The notes below the pieces were generated by a model, which worked only from the letters and a program-made list of their open reading frames with translations, made no database searches and was not told the origin of the DNA. Source: a virus. Taken from it: a DNA stretch of 34,132 nt. How positions within the stretch are numbered: the first letter of the stretch is position 1; every line of letters begins with the position of its first letter. The position numbers and the translations under genes were made by a program. Shown here one piece after another: positions 1 to 4,588 of the stretch. Location: positions 1 through 34,132 of IMG/VR virus record IMGVR_UViG_3300009790_000036. The stretch is one strand, 5' to 3'.

Positions 1-132
1 GATGTTATCGGAATTATTCAACGCCTCTCCTCACGCAGGGCGACAGGCGTGGGTGGTACTGGTATTAACTCCGCAGGAATTCATCAGGACTCTAAGGGTA
101 ATTTTTACTTCAACCCTGTGACAGTTGACTAA
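1..132 (+). CDS. 3' end of an unidentified gene (partial)
   Basis: An open frame runs in from the window edge and stops at TAA 130-132, giving the last 43 residues. They end in a Gly/Asn-rich stretch (GVGGTGINSAG near residues 17-27) and NFYFNPVTVD. The start and most of the protein lie outside the window and I do not recognise the family. Codon use (CTC, CGC, AAC) is richer in G+C than in the tail genes downstream. A strong hairpin terminator begins 8 nt after the stop, which supports this being a real gene end rather than chance reading. Confidence 0.6.
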   Translation, partial: DVIGIIQRLSSRRATGVGGTGINSAGIHQDSKGNFYFNPVTVD

Positions 133-139
133 CCTGCAC

Positions 140-168
140 AATGCCCCTTCACAGGGGCATTTTCTTTG
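140..168 (+). terminator. Rho-independent terminator
   Basis: A perfect 8-bp stem, ATGCCCCT (141-148) with AGGGGCAT (153-160), has a TCAC loop. An extra A-T pair (140/161) closes it and a T-rich run TTTCTTT follows. It lies 8 nt after the stop of the upstream partial gene and separates it from the small genes that follow. Confidence 0.8.
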
Positions 169-200
169 CTATCATTAACTTAAGTTCAAATTAATTCCCT

Positions 201-335
201 ATGGACGACCTTTTATTCGACACAGTATCTGACGAAGCAATTCAAATGCTTATGGAAGATGCCATTAACGGAACCCTAACCGATGAGCAAAACAAGTCCA
301 TAGATGAGTATTTGAACGGTTCCTATGATTTTTAA
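201..335 (+). CDS. Small acidic protein, 44 aa, unknown function
   Basis: ATG at 201 to TAA at 333-335. The protein begins MDDLLFDTVSDEAIQML and ends NGSYDF. It is short, acidic and apparently helical, with no membrane segment or recognised motif. It is the first gene after the terminator at 140-168 and the next small ORF follows after only 2 nt, so the two are probably co-transcribed. No clear Shine-Dalgarno sequence is seen (ATTCCCT before ATG). The call rests on compact packing, a sensible start and a coherent acidic composition. A chance ORF cannot be ruled out at this length. Confidence 0.5.
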   Translation: MDDLLFDTVSDEAIQMLMEDAINGTLTDEQNKSIDEYLNGSYDF

Positions 336-337
336 CA

Positions 338-472
338 ATGACCCAAATTACTCTCAAGAACACAAAGGCACAAATCTTTGATGCCTTACAAAATGTTAAG
401 GATGTGAGAGAAGAGAGAAATGCTCTTGCTATCCTTAGTATAATACTTTTTACAACAACCTGCCTTTTTTAA
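338..472 (+). CDS. Small protein with hydrophobic C-terminus, 44 aa
   Basis: ATG at 338, 2 nt after the preceding stop, ends at TAA 470-472. The N-terminal part is polar and charged (KNTKAQIFDALQNVKDVREER, residues 7-27, helix-like). The last ~17 residues (ALAILSIILFTTTCLF) are hydrophobic and could form one C-terminal membrane segment. The central QIFDAL resembles QIYAAL in the next small ORF (483-590), suggesting a small paralogous pair. Function is unknown. A small tail-anchored inner-membrane protein is a reasonable guess, but only an inference from composition. Confidence 0.5.
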   Translation: MTQITLKNTKAQIFDALQNVKDVREERNALAILSIILFTTTCLF

Positions 473-482
473 AATACAACCT

Positions 483-590
483 TTGACCTCTCAGATTTAC
501 GCAGCACTTAAAGAAGCAGAGCGTAAGCAAAAGGAAGAATCACTTTCTAATGCCCCACGCAGAAGAACTTCCATTCTAAATGATTTCTAA
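483..590 (+). CDS. Possible 35-aa protein with TTG start
   Basis: A frame with no ATG is open from 444 to TAA 588-590. A TTG at 483 gives a product beginning (M)TSQIYAALKEAERKQ and ending RRRTSILNDF. Two things support it: the QIYAAL segment resembles QIFDAL of the upstream 44-aa protein, and a hairpin terminator starts 7 nt after its stop. The product is charged, with a helical N-half and a basic Arg-rich tail. No ribosome-binding site is visible. It could instead be the remnant or frameshifted tail of a longer gene. Confidence 0.35.
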   Translation: MTSQIYAALKEAERKQKEESLSNAPRRRTSILNDF

Positions 591-596
591 AGATTT

Positions 597-620
597 GAGG
601 GGTTCTCATGCCCCTCTTTT
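597..620 (+). terminator. Rho-independent terminator
   Basis: GAGGGG (597-602) pairs with CCCCTC (611-616) around an 8-nt loop, followed by TTTT (617-620). It lies just after the stop at 588-590 and before the TATACT box at 625, isolating the ArdA-like gene from upstream transcription. Confidence 0.7.
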
Positions 621-624
621 CATG

Positions 625-630
625 TATACT
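625..630 (+). promoter_or_regulatory. Possible -10 box for the ArdA-like gene
   Basis: TATACT lies directly after a terminator and 24 nt before the ATG at 655. No convincing -35 is found at 16-18 nt upstream. The same TATACTA string recurs just before the gene at 1441, so it may be a shared early or middle promoter element. Position is the main support. Confidence 0.35.
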
Positions 631-654
631 AATAATAACAACGCAATCAATCCC

Positions 655-1176
655 ATGACAGCAACTCCCCTTTCATTCTCTGAGTACTTCAACGCACAGG
701 AGGATAAGTACATTCGCTCTGAGTGGATCAGACACGTTAACGACCTTCTCAACTTTGTATTTGAAGAGGGTGAGGATTTATTCCAAAATCTTAAGGGCAT
801 CCGCATAGCAGCAGACGCACTATTAGAAGGCGACCTTGAGTGGTATCAAATCTCTGAATTTGTTTCAGATCACGGCATTGCCGAACTGCCTTATATCCTT
901 GAATACTTTGAGGCAGTAGAAAATACTACCAAAGAAGTTGTAGAGGATTTCTTAGAGGAGCAGTGCGGAGACTGTGCCTACTGTGAGCATGTAGAGGATG
1001 CCTACCACGGATGTTGGGAATCAGGAGCAGACTACGCTCAAGAGTTGGTTGAGGACTGCTACTTTGAGAGCAAAAACCCTTGGTGGGTTGAAACCGATTG
1101 GAACGCCACATGGGAGAACCTTTCTGGAGATTACTGGATTTCTGAGAATGGGCATGTCTTCTCAAACGAATTTTAG
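655..1176 (+). CDS. ArdA-like anti-restriction protein (acidic DNA mimic), 173 aa
   Basis: ArdA proteins mimic bent B-form DNA and block type I restriction enzymes. By hand count this protein has 40 Asp/Glu against 7 Lys/Arg, fitting a DNA mimic. The C-terminal half follows the ArdA pattern: AYHG (116-119), DYAQELVEDCY (126-136) after WESG, then DWNATW and LSGDYWISENGHVF (156-169). This parallels the YIDY...DL.LSG...S.NHG.F ending of the Tn916-type ArdA as I remember it. Its length matches ArdA (about 165-170 aa). The usual N-terminal ArdA strand motif (YxAxLxxYNxGxxxGxW) is not seen, so the N-half is divergent or replaced. I chose ATG 655 over the in-frame ATG at 580 because the longer form would be translated through the terminator at 597-620. 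Cys residues cluster at 104-135. It is flanked by its own terminators. Confidence 0.6.
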   Translation: MTATPLSFSEYFNAQEDKYIRSEWIRHVNDLLNFVFEEGEDLFQNLKGIRIAADALLEGDLEWYQISEFVSDHGIAELPYILEYFEAVENTTKEVVEDFLEEQCGDCAYCEHVEDAYHGCWESGADYAQELVEDCYFESKNPWWVETDWNATWENLSGDYWISENGHVFSNEF

Positions 1177-1191
1177 ATTAATTTAAGATTT

Positions 1192-1214
1192 GACCCCTCC
1201 CAAGGGGTCTTTTT
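1192..1214 (+). terminator. Rho-independent terminator
   Basis: GACCCCT (1192-1198) pairs perfectly with AGGGGTC (1203-1209) around a CCCA loop, followed by TTTTT. It starts 15 nt after the stop of the ArdA-like gene. Confidence 0.8.
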
Positions 1215-1230
1215 ATGGTATTATAAAGGT

Positions 1231-1389
1231 ATGGAAAAAACAATCACTTTCACATCCGAAGAACTCCGTCTTATCTCTGACCTCTTCGGAACCGTCTCAA
1301 GTTTAGGACTCTGGGATTCTTACGAAGAAAACGAGCAGGATTCCTGCCCCGACCTCTTCGACAAAACGTGGGATAAAGTCAGTTCATAA
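1231..1389 (+). CDS. Small acidic protein, 52 aa, unknown function
   Basis: ATG 1231 to TAA 1387-1389. The product begins MEKTITFTSEELRLISDLFG and is rich in Asp/Glu, with a Trp/Tyr-containing middle (GLWDSYEEN) and a C-terminal DLFDKTWDK. It looks like a small helical acidic protein. It follows a terminator closely and the AT-rich TATTATAAAGGT just before the ATG may combine a -10 and a weak AGG ribosome site. No homologous family is recognised. High acidity is shared with the neighbouring ArdA-like protein but there is no other sign that it is a DNA mimic. Confidence 0.6.
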   Translation: MEKTITFTSEELRLISDLFGTVSSLGLWDSYEENEQDSCPDLFDKTWDKVSS

Positions 1390-1428
1390 ACTGGCACATC
1401 CCACCCCTTATTTTCTCCCATTCCTCCC

Positions 1429-1434
1429 TATACT
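1429..1434 (+). promoter_or_regulatory. Possible -10 box before the 58-aa gene
   Basis: TATACT, followed directly by AAGGAT and ATG 1441. It repeats the TATACTA string at 625. The spacing to the ATG is so short that the mRNA would be almost leaderless, and no -35 is evident, so the box may have another role. Confidence 0.3.
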
Positions 1435-1440
1435 AAGGAT

Positions 1441-1617
1441 ATGAAAAACAAAATGATCACAGGCAACGGTTACTACTGCTCTCCTAACATGGTTCAATTC
1501 TGTAAGGACATGGTAGCAAAAGAGTTGCTAGAGGCATACGAAGCAGATCAGGTTCGTGCTGGTCTTCGTCCTGCCCCTCCTACCCCTTCGTATTATAACG
1601 TATCAGACAGGCATTAG
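1441..1617 (+). CDS. Small protein, 58 aa, unknown function
   Basis: ATG 1441, preceded by AAGGAT, to TAG 1615-1617. The N-terminal third contains GNGYYCSPNMVQFC with two Cys. A helix-like segment follows (KDMVAKELLEAYEADQVRAG), then a Pro-rich stretch (LRPAPPTPSYYNV). There is no recognised domain. The last codons and the stop lie inside a strong terminator hairpin: the TAG is in the loop region at 1614-1617. A ribosome finishing this gene would therefore cover the hairpin. The gene order and single-gene terminators suggest it is expressed on its own. Confidence 0.6.
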   Translation: MKNKMITGNGYYCSPNMVQFCKDMVAKELLEAYEADQVRAGLRPAPPTPSYYNVSDRH

Positions 1618-1631
1618 TGCCTGTCTTTTTT
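1605..1631 (+). terminator. Rho-independent terminator overlapping a stop codon
   Basis: GACAGGCA (1606-1613) pairs perfectly with TGCCTGTC (1618-1625), extended by A1605-T1626, with loop TTAG (1614-1617) and TTTTTT (1626-1631). The loop contains the TAG stop of the 58-aa gene. Confidence 0.9.
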
Positions 1632-1659
1632 CGTGTCCTTTTCCCTAAAACCCCAAAAA

Positions 1660-1836
1660 ATGCAAAAAAGAACAGTTTCTCTGAACGGCAAAATCTACAA
1701 AGTGACAAAACTGCCAATTGCTCACGGTAAGGCAGCGAACAAATGGGCAACCCGAACAGGTGGGCGTTATGGCGTGGCAGTCCCACCCCTGAAATATGTA
1801 CCCACGGGAGAGCGTGGGGTCATCAGCAGGTCTTAG
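1660..1836 (+). CDS. Small basic protein, 58 aa, unknown function
   Basis: ATG 1660 (after CCAAAAA) to a TAG ending at 1836. An in-frame GTG lies upstream at 1633, directly after the terminator, but the ATG start seems better. The protein is Lys/Arg/Gly rich, beginning MQKRTVSLNGKIYKVTKLP and later GGRYGVAVPP. It could be a small nucleic-acid-binding or beta-type protein but has no recognised family. A reverse-strand frame also runs through this stretch, so coding is less certain than for its neighbours. Confidence 0.45.
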   Translation: MQKRTVSLNGKIYKVTKLPIAHGKAANKWATRTGGRYGVAVPPLKYVPTGERGVISRS

Positions 1837-2037
1837 TCGTTCGTGTATGGGCAGGGGTTGCGTCGCCCCCCGCCCCCGTTTAAAAAGCACTAACTACCCT
1901 AACCTACAAAGTGTTACGGAAGCGAGAACAATATTACAATGAAACTCAAATTTTTTTTCCCTGTTAAAAAACGCCCACAGTCCACGACTTGCGAATAATT
2001 CAAAAGTGATATATAATGAAAAAATCAGATCCTTGTG
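1837..2037. other. Non-coding gap, about 200 nt
   Basis: No convincing gene is seen. A GC-rich imperfect hairpin can form (GGGCAGGGG at 1849-1857 with CCCCCCGCCC at 1866-1875) but no T-run follows. Poly-T and AT-rich sequence leads into the gene at 2038. Two tiny ORFs (1939-1998, and one starting at 2016) look like chance. Confidence 0.5.
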
Positions 2038-2211
2038 ATGCAAAAAAATATCCCAGATCAAAAACGCCCCATAGAAGTTGATACAGTAACAGGAGAATAC
2101 TACTTAAGAATACCAGAATGGGTCGTTAATGACCAAGGATGGTACGAAGATACAGAAGTAACTTTTAAAACAGATGGCGATGAACTTATCATTACAGAAT
2201 ACGAAGACTAG
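2038..2211 (+). CDS. Small acidic protein, 57 aa, possibly AbrB/MazE-like fold
   Basis: ATG 2038 to TAG 2209-2211. After a polar N-terminus, the segment GEYYLRIPEWVVNDQGWYED (residues 22-41), then TEVTFKTDGDELIITE, has the strand-IP-helix/turn-strand rhythm of swapped-hairpin AbrB/MazE domains (typically ...v.IP..v....gl..gd.v.....dg.lii). That resemblance is by eye and unproven. The next gene starts inside this one, so the two are probably translationally coupled. A transcription-factor or antitoxin role would be inference only. Confidence 0.6.
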   Translation: MQKNIPDQKRPIEVDTVTGEYYLRIPEWVVNDQGWYEDTEVTFKTDGDELIITEYED

Positions 2212-2374
2212 TACATATCACATATACTTAAGGGGAGAGTGTCTCTTCAAGGATCTTGATGATTATGAGTTTAAATTAATATGGGGAAGAATATATCAAT
2301 CATACTTTAAGGATGAACTAACATACGAAGAAATAGAATACGATACAGATATAACAGAAGATGCAAGTTACTGA
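2174..2374 (+). CDS. Small acidic protein, 66 aa, overlapping its upstream neighbour
   Basis: The frame opens at ATG 2174 (alternative ATG 2180), inside the last 38 nt of the preceding gene, and stops at TGA 2372-2374. Its body contains YHIYLRGECLFKDLDDYEF. This resembles YNILIDGKVAYKDLSQDEY in the 51-aa protein at 3204: both have Y-x-I-x-x-x-G-x-x-x-x-K-D-L and a following acidic-aromatic pair, suggesting a small paralogous family either side of the glycosyltransferase. The C-terminus is strongly acidic (EEIEYDTDITEDASY). Function is unknown. The exact start is uncertain because homology with the paralogue begins only after residue 14. Confidence 0.55.
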   Translation: MAMNLSLQNTKTSTYHIYLRGECLFKDLDDYEFKLIWGRIYQSYFKDELTYEEIEYDTDITEDASY

Positions 2375-2396
2375 TATCACTACCTTATAATTTAAG

Positions 2397-2425
2397 TTGA
2401 CTTAACATACATATACTGATATAAT
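2397..2425 (+). promoter_or_regulatory. Strong sigma70-type promoter, extended -10
   Basis: TTGACT (2397-2402), a 17-nt spacer and TATAAT (2420-2425), preceded by TG at 2417-2418 (TGATATAAT), are near-perfect for the host housekeeping polymerase. The ATG at 2449 is 23 nt downstream of the -10. It should drive the glycosyltransferase-to-oxygenase gene run. Confidence 0.8.
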
Positions 2426-2448
2426 ATTAGTATAACATTACGTAGGTT

Positions 2449-3204
2449 ATGGCAAAAGGATTTACAGTTAAAGCGAAATCCCCTGTGGTAAAAAAAGAAG
2501 CAGAGTGGGATTACGACAAAGCAAAAGAACTCATAAAAGGAAAGACAGTAGTATTCTGTCTACCAGGTCGTGGAGTTTCATATCAGTTTTTAAAAAGTTT
2601 TGTACAGTTATGCTTTGATCTTGTCCAAGCACAGGCTTCGATACAGATCTCCCAAGATTATTCGTCAATGGTTAATTTCGCAAGGTGTAAGTGCTTAGGT
2701 GCTAATGTCTTAAGAGGACCTGATCAAATGCCTTGGGATGGAAAATTAAACTATGATTATCAACTATGGATTGATAGTGATATAGTATTCAATACAGAGA
2801 AATTCTGGCAATTAGTTCTAATGGATCAAGATATTGCTGGTGGTTGGTATTGTACAGAAGATGGTAAAACTACATCAGTTGCTCATTGGTTAGAGGAGGA
2901 TGACTTCCGTACTAATGGAGGTGTGATGAATCATGAAACTATTGAGAGTATCTCAAAGAGAAAGAAACCATTTACAGTAGACTATACTGGTTTTGGATGG
3001 TTACTTATTAAGAATGGTGTTTTTGAACATAAAGAAATGCCTTATCCTTGGTTCGCTCCTAAGATGCAGGTCTTTGAATCGGGCGAAGTCCAAGACATGT
3101 GTGGCGAAGATGTCTCATTCTGCTTGGATGCAAAGGAGGCAGGTTTCGAGATCTGGTGTGATCCAAGAGTTCGAGTCGGTCATGAGAAGACAAGAGTAAT
3201 CTAA
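2449..3204 (+). CDS. GT-A type glycosyltransferase
   Basis: The 251-aa protein probably transfers a sugar from a nucleotide-sugar donor to an unknown acceptor. Visible features: an N-terminal strand (KTVVFCLPGRGVSY, 32-45) followed by a helix; LWIDSDIVF (107-114) with the DxD metal/nucleotide motif at D109-D111; GGWYCTEDGK; a GFGWLLIKNGVF stretch (181-192) typical of the acceptor-loop region; and CGEDVSFCLDAKEAG (218-232), where E220/D221 would be the catalytic base area. A C-terminal His (H245) follows in VGHEK. Length and layout suit a soluble single-domain GT-A enzyme. Such genes occur in T4-like cyanophages. The acceptor may be a virion protein, phage DNA or host lipopolysaccharide, and nothing here decides which. 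Its own strong promoter precedes it, and its stop overlaps the next start (TAATG). Confidence 0.75.
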   Translation: MAKGFTVKAKSPVVKKEAEWDYDKAKELIKGKTVVFCLPGRGVSYQFLKSFVQLCFDLVQAQASIQISQDYSSMVNFARCKCLGANVLRGPDQMPWDGKLNYDYQLWIDSDIVFNTEKFWQLVLMDQDIAGGWYCTEDGKTTSVAHWLEEDDFRTNGGVMNHETIESISKRKKPFTVDYTGFGWLLIKNGVFEHKEMPYPWFAPKMQVFESGEVQDMCGEDVSFCLDAKEAGFEIWCDPRVRVGHEKTRVI

Positions 3205-3359
3205 TGACTCGTTATAATATTCTAATTGACGGCAAGGTTGCTTATAAGGATCTCTCTCAAGATGAGTATTTTACGACAATGGAGGATTTGGCACAAGACT
3301 TTTATATAAGTGGAGTGCCTAACCCCTCTGATATTAAAACTGAATTTATTGAAGACTAA
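3204..3359 (+). CDS. Small acidic protein, 51 aa
   Basis: ATG 3204 overlaps the preceding stop by one base (TAATG), so translation is probably coupled. TAA is at 3357-3359. The product begins MTRYNILIDGKVAYKDLSQDEY and ends TEFIED. It resembles the 66-aa protein at 2174-2374 in spacing of Tyr, Ile, Gly and KDL. Its function is unknown, though the coupling suggests it is made together with the glycosyltransferase. The next gene begins 2 nt downstream. Confidence 0.7.
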   Translation: MTRYNILIDGKVAYKDLSQDEYFTTMEDLAQDFYISGVPNPSDIKTEFIED

Positions 3360-3361
3360 TT

Positions 3362-3511
3362 ATGGCAAAAATGAAAGGTGGTGGTCTCTTAGGAGGCGAT
3401 TATATACAAGCAACCCCGAAAAAGACTCGTCAAGGAACGGGCAAACATACAAAATATGCGGCATCATCCCGTAACTCGGCTCGTAAAAGATATAGAGGTC
3501 AAGGGAGATGA
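3362..3511 (+). CDS. Small basic Gly/Lys/Arg-rich protein, 49 aa
   Basis: ATG 3362 to TGA 3509-3511. The product begins MAKMKGGGLLGGDYIQATPK and continues with many Lys/Arg (KKTRQGTGKHTKY, then SARKRYRGQGR). It is about one third basic and probably disordered, like small nucleic-acid-binding proteins. I recall near-identical small proteins in several T4-like cyanophages, with no assigned function. The stop overlaps the start of the oxygenase gene (ATGA), indicating translational coupling. Confidence 0.7.
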   Translation: MAKMKGGGLLGGDYIQATPKKTRQGTGKHTKYAASSRNSARKRYRGQGR

Positions 3512-4134
3512 GTCAATCTCCCGAAATCACGGGCTATAGAAATCACGACAACTTTATTTCCGAATATCAGAGTAATCTCGATGGAAGTAAATTTGTCGAT
3601 TTTTATGAGCGTATGGCAGCCGCTGGTGCTGGTCTAATCACTCCACGTAGTACAGGTGCAGTAAAGAATGAACAACTCTTTATAACACAGTTATTACAGC
3701 ATGAAGAGCAAAGTGTCTATAATACCACTCTACCAATCGCAAAGGATTGGAATCATATTGTGATGAGTGTGCTTCACCATTACATGGAAACATATGAAAT
3801 ACTTAAAAATACTCCATTTGAATACAAATATTGTAAGTTACAGAAGACTCGTCCCTCTGAAGGGTATCATACATGGCATCATGATGCTTGTGCTCCCGAT
3901 ACTTATCGTAAATTAGTTGTTATTGTCTACTTAAATGATGGGTTTGATGGTGGAGAAACTGAATTTCTCTATCAAAGGTGTAGAATTGAACCAAAAATGG
4001 GTAAAATCATCGTTTTCCCTGCAGGATGGACACATACACACCGTGGAAATCCTCCTTTAAACGGAGATAAGTACATAATGAATGGTTGGATTGAGGAATT
4101 TCCGCAAAATTCTTACCAACATGGTCTAAATTAA
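3508..4134 (+). CDS. 2-oxoglutarate/Fe(II)-dependent oxygenase (prolyl 4-hydroxylase-like)
   Basis: The 208-aa protein belongs to the double-stranded beta-helix dioxygenases that hydroxylate a substrate using O2 and 2-oxoglutarate. The iron ligands are visible: H124-x-D126 in TWHHDACAP and a distal His, H178, in THTHRGNPP. K188 in NGDKY sits where the 2-oxoglutarate-binding basic residue is expected. The core order LVVIVYLND, GGETEF, GKIIVFPAGW is typical. Length fits a catalytic domain without extra domains. It starts inside the stop of the preceding small basic gene (ATGA) and ends just before the first late promoter. Such genes are common in cyanomyoviruses. The substrate is unknown: prolyl residues of the Pro/Thr-rich virion proteins next door, or modified bases, are possible. 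Confidence 0.85.
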   Translation: MSQSPEITGYRNHDNFISEYQSNLDGSKFVDFYERMAAAGAGLITPRSTGAVKNEQLFITQLLQHEEQSVYNTTLPIAKDWNHIVMSVLHHYMETYEILKNTPFEYKYCKLQKTRPSEGYHTWHHDACAPDTYRKLVVIVYLNDGFDGGETEFLYQRCRIEPKMGKIIVFPAGWTHTHRGNPPLNGDKYIMNGWIEEFPQNSYQHGLN

Positions 4135-4143
4135 GAAATCTGG

Positions 4144-4151
4144 TATAAATA
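4144..4151 (+). promoter_or_regulatory. T4-type late promoter
   Basis: An exact TATAAATA lies 31 nt before the gp25 start, in the short gap after the oxygenase gene. T4-like late promoters consist of this box recognised by the phage sigma (gp55-type) and need no -35. It should start the gp25-gp6-giant gene transcript. Confidence 0.8.
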
Positions 4152-4182
4152 ACAAGAGAAAATAATATAAATTGCTTCATCA

Positions 4183-4584
4183 ATGCCGATTAAGCGAAAA
4201 TCAAGGGCATTTAAAGACATAAGTTTGTCATTTATGCCCCATCCAGTTACTAATGATATGCCTGTTTTGCTCAATGAAAGAGCAATCGCAAGGTCGGTTA
4301 GGAATATAGTAGAAACTATACCTACTGAGAAGTTTTTTGATCCATTATTTGGTTCTAATGTGAGAGGGTTATTGTTTGAGAACTATACTCAGACAACTTC
4401 TTATATAATTGAGGATCAAATCAAGACTTCAATTAGAAACTATGAACCTAGAGTAAATAATATTAGAACGATTGTTCAGGGAAAACCTGATTTGAATGCT
4501 TTTGAAGTCACTGTTGTTTTTGACATTGTTGGTTTAGAAGTCCCTCGTCAATCTTTTACCTTTTTATTAGAACCTACCAGATAA
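4183..4584 (+). CDS. 25: Baseplate wedge subunit gp25
   Basis: A 133-aa protein (T4 gp25 is 132 aa) of the GPW/gp25 family. gp25 sits at the core of each baseplate wedge and nucleates sheath assembly. Family marks in order: ERAIARSVRNIV (32-43), FFDPLFGSNVRGLLFEN (51-67), then a helical stretch leading to the hallmark EPR (88-90) in RNYEPRVNNI, and a final pair of strands. The T4 protein was once called a lysozyme, but the family is now regarded as structural and no catalytic motif is seen. It is the first gene of the late unit, with only 4 nt before gp6, matching the expected gp25-gp6 partnership. Confidence 0.93.
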   Translation: MPIKRKSRAFKDISLSFMPHPVTNDMPVLLNERAIARSVRNIVETIPTEKFFDPLFGSNVRGLLFENYTQTTSYIIEDQIKTSIRNYEPRVNNIRTIVQGKPDLNAFEVTVVFDIVGLEVPRQSFTFLLEPTR

Positions 4585-4588
4585 GATA

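Noticed and set aside
439-444. TATAAT inside the 44-aa ORF
   Set aside because: There is no -35 at a suitable distance and it lies inside a likely coding region.
580-654. Longer start for the ArdA-like protein at ATG 580 or ATG 622
   Set aside because: The extra codons overlap the preceding ORF's end, a terminator (597-620) and a possible -10 box (625-630). The 173-aa form fits ArdA length better.
1849-1875. GC-rich hairpin after the 58-aa basic gene
   Set aside because: The stem has an internal mismatch and no T-run follows, so it is not called as a terminator.
1939-1998. 19-codon ORF (MKLKFFFPVKK...)
   Set aside because: It is too short, with low-complexity T-rich sequence and no supporting signal.
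2016-2081. Short ORF starting ATG AAA AAA TCA at 2016
   Set aside because: It is only about 21 codons and overlaps the better supported gene starting at 2038 in another frame.
4183-4584. Lysozyme activity for gp25
   Set aside because: This is an old annotation habit. The family is structural and no catalytic motif is seen.
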